Origin: Phocoena phocoena
Lineage: Eukaryota > Chordata > Mammalia > Artiodactyla > Phocoenidae
Length of the DNA: 64,000 nt
Assembly (NCBI RefSeq): GCF_963924675.1
Contig: NC_089219.1
Span: 146,154,288-146,218,287 of the forward strand
Direction of reading: 5' to 3'
Below the pieces are notes generated by a model. It saw only the letters and a program-made list of their open reading frames with translations, had not been told where the DNA came from and made no database searches. Below, in pieces: positions 46,583-58,065 of this stretch. The position numbers were made by a program, and so were the translations under genes. How positions within the stretch are numbered: the stretch's first letter is position 1; each line of letters begins with the position of its first letter.

Positions 46583-47859
46583 TGGATTAGGGAGGTATGG
46601 AGGGGGAGGGGGGAAATTGGAGGGGAGGGTGGATATGTTCATTATCTCGTGGGTTCATGGGGTTTACATATGTCACACTTATTAAAGTGCATACTTTAAA
46701 TAGGTACAGTTTATTGTATGTCAATTAAGCCTCAAAAAGCTATAAAAGAAGAAAGAAGAAAAACCGATGTCTCCAGCGCTCCCAGCATTACTGCTGCAGC
46801 CACTGCCTAAGGATGGAGGGCAGCGGGAAGGGGTGAGGTGCTGAGGGGTCCCGCAGCTCTTACTCTTAGGCAGCCATGCAAGCCCCCCGCATCCACGCTC
46901 ACACCCTGGACGCTGGGTGTAAGAGCAGCAGGCTGTGGTCCCCACTCCCCAGTCCCTCCCTCAGGAGACCGCTGTGCTTGCCTGGGGCCGGCCAGAGGGG
47001 AAAGTTAGGGGAAATGAGGTCATTAGAGGCCTTGGAGCGAGAGCCCAAGAGAGTTAATACAAATGTCAGAAAACATTTGGTCCAGCAGATGCTGTAAAAC
47101 CCCTCATTAGTCTTTGCTGCCCATCTGCAGCTGGATCTTTCCACAGCATTGGGGGACTCTGCTCAGTTGCCATCCTGCAGTCACAGAGGGGGGACAGCGT
47201 GGGGGGCAGAGTCCAGGACCAAGGATTCCCTGGGGTAGGACCCCAATATAATTGGGGGCTATACTTCCTGGATTCACAAGGGTGTGATTTTTTTCCTGTC
47301 AGTACAGTTGTTTATTAAATGTCATTACATTTTATATTGTCGTAATTCTTTAAAAACGAATACATGTTTTAAAATTGCTATGAGGATCTATGTACTCAAC
47401 TCGAAGGTGAGACAATTTGCCACCGTATTCCCAGAAAGGCCTGCCGAAGGACTTGGAGGTCGTTTATTCTGTTAAGAAATTCAGAAAACTCTCCTGCACT
47501 CGGCTTATCTGGTTTGTACCAAAACTGAATCCAGCTCACCCTTCTGCTAGGTAAAAGCCTCAGAAATTCCAGCCTGCTGTACATAAGCTTAAAATGATTA
47601 GCGTCTACGTAACTGGGAGACGTTGGTAGTTCTGCTGGGACCCAGATGCTCAGGTCAACGAGCCTTGAGGAATTCCTCCTTCTTGAGGGGCATATTCCCA
47701 ACATCCCAGAATAGACTCCCCTCCCCCAAAACACACCTCCACCATGTCATCCTGTCATCTCCGTCCCCTTTCTCTGAAAAATAGATCTTCGGATTCGTCC
47801 CCTTCCTGCCCTGCTCAACCTGAAGCATTAATAATGATAATAGCGGACACGAGCGCACT

Positions 47860-47997
47860 CAGACAGCCAGGCACGATGTGAAACCTTTATATATATTACG
47901 CAGCAAATCCTTACGACAACCCTATCAGCTGGGTAGCGTGATGATTCCTATTTTACAAACGAGGAAGCTCAGGCAAAAAGAGGGGAGGGGTGTACAG
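47860..47997 (-). mobile_element. MIR SINE, antisense, left part
   Basis: 'gcacgatgtgaaacctttat', 'acgacaaccctatcagctgg', 'ttttacaaacgaggaagctc' follow antisense MIR order. The missing continuation ('gtgcccaagggcacacag', 'ggcaggctccggcatccgg') is found at about 48775-48865. The MIR was therefore split by the L1 between. Confidence 0.75.
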
Positions 47998-48774
47998 AGT
48001 TTCCAGCTTTGGGTTTTTGTTTTTTTTTTTTTAGTTTAAGAGTTTTTCATTGTGGTAAATTACACACAACATAAAATTTACCATCTTGGCCATTTTTTAA
48101 AATGTACAGCTCGATAGTGTTTAAGTACATTCACATTGCTGTTCATCCATCTCTAAAACTCTTTTCATTTTGCAAAACTGAAACTGTATACCCCTGAAAC
48201 AACAGCCCCCCACTTCCCCCTCTGCCCAGCCCCTGACACCCACCGTTCCACTTTCTGTCTGGATGGATTTGACCACTCTAGTGACCCCCATATAAGTGGA
48301 ATCATACGGCATTTGTCCTTTTGTAACTGGCTTACTTCACCTAGCACAATGTCCTCAAGGTGCATTCATGTTGTACATGTGACAGAATTTCCCAAAGTTT
48401 CAGTTTGGCAGGACAAAAAGGATTCTGGAGATGAGTGGTGGGGATTTGCACAACGATGTGAATGTACTTAATGCTGCTGAATTGTACGCTTAAAAATAGC
48501 TTACATGCGGCTTCCCTGGTGGCGCAGTGGCTGAGAGTCCGCCTGCCGATGCAGGGGACGCGGGTTCGTGCCCCGGTCCGGGAAGATCCCACATGCCGCG
48601 GAGTGGCTGGGCCCGTGAGCCTTGGCCGCTGAGCCTGCGCGTCGGGAGCCTGTGCTCCGCGACGGGAGAGGCCACAACAGTGAGAGGCCTGCGTGCCGCC
48701 AAAAAAAAAAGGTTTAAATGGTCAAATTTAAGTTATGTGTGTTTTACCACAATTAAAATAACAACCACAAAAAT
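47998..48774. mobile_element. Old L1 3' end with 5' inversion
   Basis: 47998-48395 reads as L1 3'-region sequence in antisense ('cattgtggtaaattacacac', 'ccactttctgtctggatgg', 'taagtggaatcatacggc'). About 48400-48508 plus 48713-48770 reads as L1 3' end in sense ('gtgaatgtacttaatgctgc', 'tgaattgtacgcttaaa', 'ttttaccacaattaaaat'). This head-to-head arrangement is the usual product of twin priming. A SINE at 48509-48712 interrupts the sense part. Confidence 0.7.
48509..48712 (+). mobile_element. CHR-2-like SINE inside the L1
   Basis: A complete short form (ggcttccctggtggcgcagt ... gtgccgcc plus about 10 A). L1 3'-end sequence continues on both sides: 'cttaaaaatagcttacatg' on the left and 'ggtttaaatggtcaaattt' on the right. 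Confidence 0.95.
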
Positions 48775-50894
48775 AGGCGAGAAGATGTGCCCAAGGGCAC
48801 ACAGTAAGTGTCAGACCCACACCCAAGTGGGCAGGCTCCGGCATCCGGCACTGTGCTTAACTGCCACTCGGAACAGAAGCGACACATGAAAAGCCTGAAG
48901 TCCCGAGGCTTTCCAGGCCATCACACGGATGTGGGCATGGCTGCAGATTCAGGCTTGGGGGTAATTACCAGCAGGAGTGGGCAGTCCACGCAGGGCTCTC
49001 AGTGGAAGAGGGCATCAGATGCAACAGGATGCTGGGGCCTCCGGGTCAGACAGAGAGGAAGACAGAGAGGAAAGAACCCTGTGTGGGGAGGGGAGAGAGC
49101 CAGAAGGTCTGGGAACCACAGGATGGCAGAGCCTGGGTTGAGCTGGGCAGGGAGGGCCGCAGGAAGCTCCGTGAGGACAGGTATGACAAGAAGCCTTGTT
49201 TAATGGGGGCAGGGGTAGGGCTAACAGGAGGTGGGACACCTTCTTCCCTTGCCTCTGTGGGGCTCCCGGAGGAGCAAAGGAGCATCGGACCCTCTTCTGT
49301 GGGCGGGGACTAGGGGAAGAGGGGGGCAGGGAGAGAGGGACCGAAGCTGAAGGGGCACAGTGGCCGACTCACCAAGACCCCAGCACTCTCCATGTATCTT
49401 AGACATGACTGTGCCCTGCCTTGGCGATCATTTTCTTCCCATAATTATATTTCACCCGGTTTGAAATAAGGAGTGGACTACCACTAAAAAATATGTCTTT
49501 CATCAACAATTTTAAGTGGTTTTTCAAGAATCCCGATAACAAAAAGACATATAAATCATGTCATAAAAATCGGGATCATTGGCAAAAATACATACCTGAA
49601 TGTAAGGTCAACAGGAATAGATGACGGTTTTTCTCTCTCTCTGATTTGTCCCTGGCCTGGCATATCTTTTGCTGGGGTGTTAGCCTTCTCGCCCTATTTT
49701 GTGAGCCTCATTGGGTGGGGTGGGGTGGCAGGAGAGCACACCATGGAATATGCCAGAGCCTTGTTGGTTATCTCTGCAGGGCTTGGGGTGGGATTAGGGT
49801 CGGGAAGCCCACTGCAGAGGGAAACCTAAGTCAGGAACAGACCAGGAAGGTGCCACCTGTGCATGCAGGTGAGGCCGCCACATCCCAGCCGCTCCAGGGC
49901 TGTGTCCTAGCAGGCAAGGACTTCAAACTGGGCTGTGGCTCCCCCTCTGGGACAGGGTGACCTTGGCATGGTGGCCCAGCGACCGGATTTCCTCCCAGGG
50001 AATCCTTGGAAGGAGCTGAGGAAGAGCCTTGTTTGGCCTCCATCCTCTGAAGAGGTGTGTGCGCCCCGCCTCCCGCCCTGTGCCAGAGGAGGCTGGCCGG
50101 ACTCTGCCCAGTTGCACCATGCGGCCAGCCCTGGGAGTCTTAATGCCATGGGGGGCCCCTCCAGCATCACCCAGTTAAAAGTTCCCAGCAGAAGAGTGGG
50201 GCGGGGCAGGAAATGCACATTCTGGGAATTAGCTCAGTGTGTGCATACATGTCCCGTGGTTTTCTTCTTAACTGCTCAGGGCAGCTGTCTCTAGCAGTGG
50301 CAGAGCTGGTTCAAGCACAGAGCTTTATTACAGCTTTAAGCAACCTCCTACTCCCTGGGTAGCTGAACAGAGGTGCTTAAAGGGCCCTAACCAAGAAGTC
50401 AAAGAGGCAACATGAACACCAAGACTGTGCTCCCACCCTGCCTGGTGTCTGGCTCCTCCCGGGAAATCCATGACTCCCTCCCCTTTCACACACACCTATT
50501 TATCACCTCGCCCTCCTGCACCCACTCCTCCTCCAGTGCCCACAGCCTTCCTTCTTCAGATCCTGCGCCAGGCACTGATTTTGCACTGTCTGGTTTCGTG
50601 ATGACAGCGTGCGTGTGTAGCCTTATCTGAGGCCATACTTCCTAGAGCAAGTCGAGGCCAGATTCCTGACAACTCTTGCCTATAAGCCCTCAGGGTCACA
50701 AGACAGTGAGGTAAGCAGACTCACCAGTCCTGCTGGGCGGCAAAAAGCACCTGGCCAGCCAGCCAGCCTGTCCAAGAGAGGCCTCCTCGGGTCACGCTGA
50801 GGTTTTTGACCAACTCCCAGCGCTCCAAAGCTAGGGTAGGTAGGCCTGCTCTCCATATGCAGACAGGAGAACAACATCATAATGAAAGAAAAAC

Positions 50895-51035
50895 TAGCTG
50901 CTGTTTACTGTACTCATGCCAGGTCCCAGGCACTTACATGCACTGATTAATACCCTCCGTATAACTTTAGAAGTCGGTACTGGAAGTTGTGCTATTTTTA
51001 TGCCCTTATAAGATAGGAGAACTAAACCTCAGAAA
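50895..51035 (-). mobile_element. MIR-like relic, antisense
   Basis: 'tcatgccaggtcccaggcac', 'ttacatgcactgattaatac' and 'aggagaactaaacctcagaa' follow antisense MIR order. Confidence 0.6.
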
Positions 51036-51084
51036 GCAGAGAGCCAGTTCTCACGCTGGACTCCATTTGTCCGGACTGCCATGC

Positions 51085-51205
51085 TTGTACCTGATACCAG
51101 TATTTCTCATCTTGGGGGAGCGTGTGGCAACTCCTGAGGTCCCCACGCCAGAGGTCCTGATTCAGTAGATCTGGGGCCGGCGGCACTAGTGGTCCCGGGA
51201 GTGAC
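51085..51205. mobile_element. MER5A-like hAT relic (tentative)
   Basis: 'agtatttctcatcttggg', 'aactcctgaggtccccacg' and 'cctgattcagtagatctgg' resemble the MER5-type nonautonomous hAT elements. Weak. Confidence 0.35.
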
Positions 51206-51594
51206 CCTTCGAGTTGCACTGCCCTGAACTACACTTAGGGCCCCCAACCTCCAGCAGAGACCACCCGAGTCTCTCACAGCCCTGTGGTGTTGTCACCTCA
51301 TGGTCTTTATCTAGGAAATCCAGCCACTGCAGGAGTTATGTGTCCCTGCCACCTTGGCTAGAAAGCACCTCTCCCGAAATACCCGGCTGCAGGGATGGGG
51401 CAGACACAAACTAACATCCCTGTCTGGACGCAAGACACACAGCCTTTCACGATCGGCAAGACCCTTCAGAGCCCTACAAGGCTGCTTATCTATAACTGAG
51501 CCGTGCTTGTCTTCAATTGGTGGAAGCAGGTGGGGGTCAGGGTCATGGTTCGCTGGGACAACAAGACCCCAGCTAATTGCTGTTTCTGTCATTG

Positions 51595-51790
51595 CAGCTC
51601 TTACCACTGTCAGAACTAACCCTGATTTCAGCACTGTTTGACTAATGTCTTGTCCTCTGACCGTATGAAAGTGCCGTGAGGACAGGTCTTTTGTCTGCCT
51701 CGTTCCCCACTGTTGCCAAACATCTAGAATAGCAGTTTGCACACAGGATGTGGGCAAGAAAGACATGGTGAAGGGATAAACAGATGGACA
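51595..51790 (+). mobile_element. L2-like 3' relic (tentative)
   Basis: 'gtgccgtgaggacaggtc', 'ttttgtctgcctcgttcccc' and 'catctagaatagcagtttgc' resemble the L2 3' end in sense. Weak. Confidence 0.4.
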
Positions 51791-52020
51791 ATGGATGAAT
51801 GAAGACGTGAACGACCAAATGCAAAGAGTCGTGGACAGGCCCTGGAGAGGGCCGAGCGTGACTTGTTGAGAATCTGGAATAGAAACTTGAATAGAGAAGC
51901 CAGAAGATTCTGTTCTGGGACACTCAGCTCCCTCCTTTCCTTCTCAAAAGAAGCCACCTTTTCACAGGTATGAGAGGTGGGGCCTGGTGGCCTGACCACG
52001 CAGCAATATGGGCAGAGGTG

Positions 52021-52700
52021 TGCTTGCCTGCTAGGGCTGCTGTTACAAGTATCACAAACTGGACGGCTTAAGCAACAGAAATTTACTGTCCCACAGCTCC
52101 AGAGGCCAGAAGTCTGAGATCCAGTTGTGGGCAGGGCCAGTTCCTTCTACGGCCTGAGAGGAGAATCTGTTCCATCCCCTCTCCTGGCTGCCGGTGGTTT
52201 GCAGACATATATATATAATTTTTTTTTTTTGCGGTATGCGGGCCTCTCACTGCCGTGGCCTCTCCCGTTGTGGAGCACAGGCTCTGGACACGCAGGCTCA
52301 GCGACCATGGCTCACGGGCCCAGCCGCTCCACGGCATGTGGGATCTTCCCGGACCAGAGCACGAACCCGTGTCCCCTGCATCGGCAGGCAGACTCTCAAC
52401 CACTGCGCCACCAGGGAAGCCCTGCAGGCATCTTTGATGTGACTTGGCTTGTAGAAGCATCACATTTCTCTGTCTTCATCCTCACTTGGCATTCTCCCTG
52501 TGTGCCTGTCTGTCTCCAAATTTCCCCTTTTAATAAGGACACCAGTCATATTGGATCAGGGCCCACTGAAATGACATTGTCTTAACTAATTACATCCACA
52601 ATTATGGACTCTATTTCCAAGGAAGGTCACATTCCGAAGTACCAGGAGTTAGGACTTCAACGTATCTTTTCTGGGGGGGGACATATTTCAACTTATAACA
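52021..52700 (-). mobile_element. MLT1-type LTR, antisense, split by a SINE
   Basis: The left part (52021-52199) has 'ctagggctgctgttacaag' and 'ggcttaagcaacagaaattt'. The right part (52430-52700) has 'aataaggacaccagtcatat', 'ctaattacatccacaatta', 'aaggtcacattccgaagtac' and 'caacttataaca'. Together they form one MaLR LTR in reverse, interrupted by the SINE at 52209-52422. Confidence 0.88.
52209..52422 (-). mobile_element. CHR-2-like SINE inside the MLT1 LTR
   Basis: A complete short form in reverse: T run at the left and head (complement of 'cgccaccagggaagccc') at the right. Flanked by 'tgcagacat' (52200-52208) and 'tgcaggcat' (52423-52431), a target-site duplication with one difference. An 'atatatataa' stretch sits next to the tail. 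Confidence 0.94.
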
Positions 52701-53079
52701 GAGGTATATTTAGCAGTTGGGCTTCCAGGCACAATTTCCAAAAGTAGGTCCTTTTCTTTAGTTTCTAGAGGTGGTCTGTTGACATGACTTTTAAGTCTGT
52801 AAGGAAAATATGCTGCAGGCAGTGTGAAAGTAAGACCATGAGAAGACCCGCTGAGGAGGTGGGCCAAGGTGCTTGTCCCCAGGGCAGTGGGTTTCAGACC
52901 ACACCAGCAGAGCAGCTGCACCTGCTCCCTGGGATTGGCAGACAAGGCGGAGGGCCTGGTGGGGGCCAGGGTGCAAGCCCCATCCCCCAGGTGCTGCCAG
53001 GACCCAGCTCTCCCCTGGGAGGCTGGCTCCCTGAGCCTAGCCCACTACACTGCCGGCAAGAGCAAGAGTGGCCAGAGGA

Positions 53080-53302
53080 GGGCTTCCCTGGTGGCGCAGT
53101 GGTTGAGAGTCCGCCTGCCGATGCAGGAGACACGGGTTCATGCCCCGGTCCGGGAGGATCCCACATGCCGCGGAGCGGCTGGGCCCGTGAGCCATGGCCG
53201 CTGGGCCTGCGCGTCCGGAGCCTGTGCTCCGCGGCGGGAGAGGCCGCGGCAGTGAGAGGCCCGCGTACCTCAAAAAACAAAACAAAACAAAACAAAAAAA
53301 AC
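53080..53302 (+). mobile_element. CHR-2-like SINE, sense
   Basis: A complete short form with a (CAAAA)n tail. Perfect 12-bp target-site duplication 'gtggccagagga' at 53068-53079 and 53303-53314. Its high GC body (gcggcgggagaggccgcgg) and intact duplication suggest a young copy. Confidence 0.96.
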
Positions 53303-54854
53303 GTGGCCAGAGGAACAAAAAGGCTAATGCTCCCCTTGCAGACTTCCCTTTCTGGTGCTTCCTGTGCAGCGTGCAAATTTCAACACTGCCGCCTCTCTGC
53401 CACCTCTTTTGTGTGGTGCAGGAAGGAAAGAAGGTCACTTCCGGACATGGACCCACTTGGGCCAGGCTGAGCTGCTGCAGAGTCACCCCACAGCGCTCGC
53501 TGCTGTTTCTGGGCCTTTTCTCCTGCCTTGCTGCCAGTGTTCCTACCGCCCCCCTCACTTCCTCCCAAGGCCCATCACTGCGCTGTGTGGGGTGCTTGTA
53601 CTGCGGGGAAGGAGGGCATCTCTGAGTCTCTTCTATATTCTAATTTTCTTTCTTTCAATCAGGCTCAATAAACTTAGTTTTAACGCTTTGATCAGTAGAT
53701 CTTAATGAAGGCAGCAGCCAATAATTACATAAAACAATGTATTGGAGAACTGCTTTCAATTCCACGCACCATGCCTAATTTAGTGACTGTAGGCAGAATT
53801 CGGCTGGTTTCGGATTCGTCAGAACAGGGGCTTGCAAGGTCATGAAGATAGAGAGTTCTGTCACCACACGCGCTGTGTGGCTGGTGTCTGCCCACCTGTG
53901 ACCCTCCGCTCACCTCGCTCTGCCCTGCACTCTACTCTACCCTCCCGGCCACCTCATCTACACCCACATCTGTGGCTGCCACTACCATTTACCTGTTGCT
54001 GACCCCATATCTCTATGTATCTCCTTCCCGGATCATCTATCTGCCTTGTGTCAGAATCCCCAGTGGGAGGGCCACAGGCACTTCAGAGGCTCCAAGTCTG
54101 GGTCGGCATGAGCTCCTCCCCAGAGCTGCCCCTCCCTCCTCCTTATCTCCGTGGATGGTGCCATCATTTGCCGGCCTGCACACCCAGGAGCCTGGGTATC
54201 TGCCTCAACTCCTCCCTCCCATGGGCATTGATTTTTCGTGATACAATTTCATCTCGGTGGTCAGAAGATACAAGACCATTAAAAATCATGTCCAAGCATG
54301 TGCTGGTATATTTGTATTAAATGCCTATATCTAAATCTTACAGGCCACTTTCTTCTCCTCATGCCCACGGCAGGTGACCTGGCCCTGCACAGAAGTCGCC
54401 CTGGCGTCCCTGCCCAGGTGGCTTCTGGAGAATGTCACGCAGTGCAGCAGTCTGATGACTGCAGCCCTGGTCTGGATTTGGTCCTGTCTCCACCCTGCCA
54501 TGTGCCCTGTAATTTGGGTAGGAAGGGGGACAGTGTCCCCCACGAGCATGACAGTGTCATGCTGGTCCTCTTCCCCTCACAGGGCTGATGGCGGCATGAG
54601 GGCCCTTAGGGGCTCCTGGAGACACAGGACTTCACCAATATTTGATAGAGCCTGGGAAAGCCTGGAGGCTGCTCCAGGAAGGCTCTCACACATAGTCTAC
54701 ACACAGTGTTTTGGGGAATGCAGCCATACCCTGGCCCATGGGTTTAGATTCCTTGAACTCAGAGTGTGTGGGTTTGGAATACAGTATACTCTGGGCTGGG
54801 TAGGGAGAGGCTTCTTAATTAGAAAATGTATTAAAATAAGTGCAGCTTTATTTC

Positions 54855-55075
54855 TTTAGCAGTGGTTAGGATACGAACTTTGGAGTCGGGCAGAAGCAAA
54901 GCCAAGGTCAGTTCTGGCATTTTCTAGTGGTCTGAACTTGGCAAATCACTTAACCCCTGGACCCTTGGTTTCCTCATCTGTAAACAGAGATTATTATAGT
55001 ATCTGGTCTTCAGGTTGTGGTGCCTTGTGCCTCGGCTGGCACGCAGTCAAGGCCCCAGAAGAGTAGCTACATTAT
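54855..55075 (+). mobile_element. MIR SINE, sense
   Basis: 'agcagtggttaggatacg', 'ctttggagtcgggcagaag', 'cttggcaaatcacttaaccc', 'ggtttcctcatctgtaaac' and 'gattattatagtatctgg' follow MIR order over most of its length. Confidence 0.8.
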
Positions 55076-55284
55076 TGTCACTGCTAGTGTCACAGTTTCG
55101 CAGGCCACTGGAGAAGGCGCCTGGCAGGACCCCTGATGGGCCTCCTTTAAGGAACCACTTGTCATTGGCACACAGTAACTGAAAGCTCCAAGATGCTGCC
55201 AAGCGACTTGAAAAGATGTGTTAGAAATCCACATTTCGTAAAGGAGAACAAAATTTTCAGTTCGCAGAGCTTAGAGATCAGGCT

Positions 55285-55425
55285 GACTTTTTCTTTTTTT
55301 AAATAAATCTTTTATTTCTGAAGAGTTTTCAGTTTGTAGAAAAGTTGTAACGCTAGCACAGAGTTCTCACATACCCCACACCCAGTTTCCCCCATTGTTA
55401 ACGTCTTACATTAATGTGGTCCCCG
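55285..55425 (-). mobile_element. Old L1-type 3' relic, antisense (tentative)
   Basis: 'gagttttcagtttgtagaaaa', 'agttctcacataccccacac' and 'cccccattgttaacgtc' resemble an old L1M 3' region in reverse. Confidence 0.45.
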
Positions 55426-55618
55426 GGTGAATGGCTGATGCTGCATAGCCTCATCCTGCCCCAGCCTTGTGTGCCCAGGGCAGGTCCTCCCTGTCTCACC
55501 AGCTCCCTGCTGGGCAGGGCTTGCTGTGGCCCAGTTGTTCAGTTTCTGTCTGGCTTCCCTTTTTCTGTGGCGAGGCTGTGAGAAGGCTGCAGACTTTTCA
55601 TTTATAAAAACAACCCTC

Positions 55619-55832
55619 GGGGCTTCCCTGGTGGCACAGTGGTTGAGAGTCCGCCTGCCGATACAGGGGACGCGGGTTCGTGCCCCGGTCCGGGAGGATC
55701 CCACGTGCCGCGGAGCAGCTGGGCCAGTGAGCCATGGCCGCTGAGCCTGCGCGTCCAGAGCCTGTGCTCCGCAACGGGAGAGGCCACAACAGTGAGAGGC
55801 CCGCGTCCTGCAAAAAACAAAAACAAACAAAA
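55619..55832 (+). mobile_element. CHR-2-like SINE, sense
   Basis: A complete short form with tail 'caaaaaacaaaaacaaac'. Perfect 13-bp target-site duplication 'aaaaacaaccctc' at 55606-55618 and 55833-55845. Confidence 0.96.
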
Positions 55833-56139
55833 AAAAACAACCCTCCTCCCCACCTGTATCCTTCCCTCTGTGTGCAGAAATGCCTACCCTTGGTATACAG
55901 CCATCCAGGGTGATGAGCACGCCCACCGAGCCAGGGGTCTTGCTGACCCCTGACTTGTCCCCCTGCAGGCACTAGCTCCGACCAGAGTCCTTGCAGGAGC
56001 CTATGGTTTCTAGGTGGTCCGGAGTGGAGGGGCTGGGATGAGGGAGCTTCCTCAGAGTCTCGTGAGCCAGACCTCTAAGAATCTGTAGGGAAGGTGGGCA
56101 CATTTCTGCTTTCTCTTTTTCAGATGAGAACTGTTATAG

Positions 56140-56285
56140 TGGCCTGAAACCTTAGGCTTAACCATCCTGAGCTTCGGTTTTCTTTCCTGAAAAATGCGAA
56201 TAAACTGACACTCCAGTTATGGGTACGTGGTGAAGAGTGAAGGGCACAGTGCCTGGCACAGAAGAGTGGCTGTTATCATTCCCGG
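56140..56285 (+). mobile_element. MIR-like relic, sense
   Basis: 'ccatcctgagcttcggttt', 'ctttcctgaaaaatgcgaat', 'ggcacagtgcctggcacag' and 'gtggctgttatcattccc' fit the 3' half of MIR. Confidence 0.65.
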
Positions 56286-56740
56286 CTCCACGGGGCACAT
56301 CCATCAGGCCGGGTATACCTGTGCCCTCAGCTCACCAGATGCTCCAGGACAGCCCTCTGCTGCTGCCCAGGGTCAGGGGCAGTGTGAGGGTGGCAACGTG
56401 GTGATGCAACAGCCTGGCCTGAACCTGAAGAGTTGTATGTTTGACAGTTGCTAAGACCTGCTCAAATTAGGTCTCTATGCACGACAACATTGCTCCAGAA
56501 AAACAAAAGTGCAAAGAACATTTTCTACTTAAACTGTGTTTTAGGAGGACTCGGGAAGATTGGTATTTAAAATAATCAGTAGCAAATTCTTTTGTAAAGT
56601 GATGAGTGGTTTGTGTCTCCAATCATCCCCTTCCCAGTTACTGTGTGTGGTGAATTCTGATTTCAGGTGTTGGGTTCTCTTAACTAAGAGATTTAACTAA
56701 CAACATTGTGCTTTGGGTTCAAGCTATGTGTTTGGGAGAC

Positions 56741-56742
<2 letters not shown>

Positions 56743-56788
<46 letters not shown>
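56743..56788 (+). repeat. (AT)n microsatellite, about 23 units
   Basis: An uninterrupted, self-complementary AT run, so it can extrude as a cruciform. Length is probably polymorphic. Confidence 0.96.
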
Positions 56789-56791
<3 letters not shown>

Positions 56792-57894
56792 TTCTCATAA
56801 TATTCAACAAACAAAGAACTCTGGCAGAATATGCAGGAGTCTGAAGTTCACTAGAGGCCATGTGACAGATCTCCCCAGCAGAGCTTCCAGATGTTTCCTG
56901 AAAAAGAAGAGAGGAAGAGTGAGGTCTCTGCATCATGTCTCAAACCTGAGTGAAGCCAGTTCTGGAACTTGAGGCTTGTGGGGGAAGGAATAAGGTCTGA
57001 AGGGCCGAGGACCAGGACCTCTCCTCTCCTCAGATACCCTCTCTGCCCTGTATGGGTAGCTGAGGATGGGAAGAGAAGGAAACAAGGGAGAGAGAGAAGG
57101 TAAGAGCAGAAAAAGAAGGCTGGCAGGCACCTGGGGGCTGTTTGCACCTGCTCATCAATGGGGAAGTGGATTTTAAAACACCCCCAAAACAGCCATGTCT
57201 TGGCCTTGCTCCCCTTGCCTTGTCTTGAGAGATATGTGCTCAAATACCCTCGAATGCAGGCTTGAGAACCCACCCGAGGCAGGATGCCACGTACAGGCAG
57301 AGAGAACAGAAGCCAAGGAAATGAGCCAGGCCAGCGGAGGAAGTGTTTGCCCTTAGCCATGTTGGCCAGGGTGGCCAGGTTGGATAAAATGCCCCTCAGG
57401 AAGCCTTGGCAGTCAGCAGAAAGTCTAGGGATTGCGTCGTCCTCCAGGGTTCCACCCAGTGAGAGAATTGCACTAAAGACCCTAATAGCCACCCTGTCTG
57501 GGGCATCTGCAGAGGGGCAGACACTACATACATTATTGCATTCAACCCTCAGTGAAGCCCTGGGAGGTTGGCACCATCTCCCCCCCAACTCTACAGGGTC
57601 AGTGCCGTGGTCTCACCCAGCTGTGTGCCAGGCTGGGCATCCACTTCAGGTCCAGATGATTCGGGAGCAGAAGCTCAGAGCCCCTCTTGCCGCGGTGTCT
57701 AACGGTTGCAGTAGCTGAGCTCTCTGGGGCCCAGTGAGGGTGGGGAAGTCTGATCAGCAGGCAGATGCCAGGCCTCGAGGCGCAGCTGTTAAAACAGAAC
57801 CTAAAGTAGACGTTGGGTGGTTGCCATTGCTGTTGAAAATCCTCTCCCCCTTAGACGAGACCAGTTAAGTCACACAAACTAGCCGTCAAGATCC

Positions 57895-58065
57895 TGGATC
57901 CCGTACTGGACGCCACCAGGCCTTCGGTTTGGATCTGCCGCTCAGCACCCTGAGTCGGTTATTTAACATCTTTGTGTCTCCAGTTCCCCATCTGTAAATT
58001 CCCCATGGGCATTTGTGAGATGGAGCGAGACAGGCTTACCGGGTGCTGGACCTGAGCTCAGTGAC
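57895..58065 (+). mobile_element. MIR-like relic, sense
   Basis: 'tttggatctgccgctcagc', 'cggttatttaacatctttg', 'tccagttccccatctgtaaa' and 'atttgtgagatggagcgag' follow MIR order. Confidence 0.55.

Larger units (their letters stand above)
43570..46755 (+). mobile_element. Old L1M copy, about 1.9 kb net, interrupted by an LTR and SINEs
   Basis: L1 ORF2 from the reverse-transcriptase region to near the 3' end, in sense order. The first frame encodes 'FLCSDDMIIYEENLIDSTKK', the RT active-site region where L1 normally has FADD; both Asp are kept. Later phrases are 'aattctccccaaatagattc', 'aagtggtgctgggaaaattgg', 'agacactccaccaaagaag', 'cactgctggtggggatg' and 'tcaattaagcctcaaaaag'. It is interrupted at 44271-44564, 44613-45053 and 45653-46134, and the L1 sequence resumes correctly after each. 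Many stops; inactive. Confidence 0.9.

Noticed and set aside
52784..53470. A 228-codon + strand frame
   Set aside because: A large middle part is the CHR-type SINE at 53080-53302 read in a frame open in many SINE copies; the flanks match nothing.
55411..55926. Frames with repeated peptides such as SHCCGLSRCGAQA and its two frame variants, seen at many places
   Set aside because: These are translations of the same SINE family in several frames, not a protein family.
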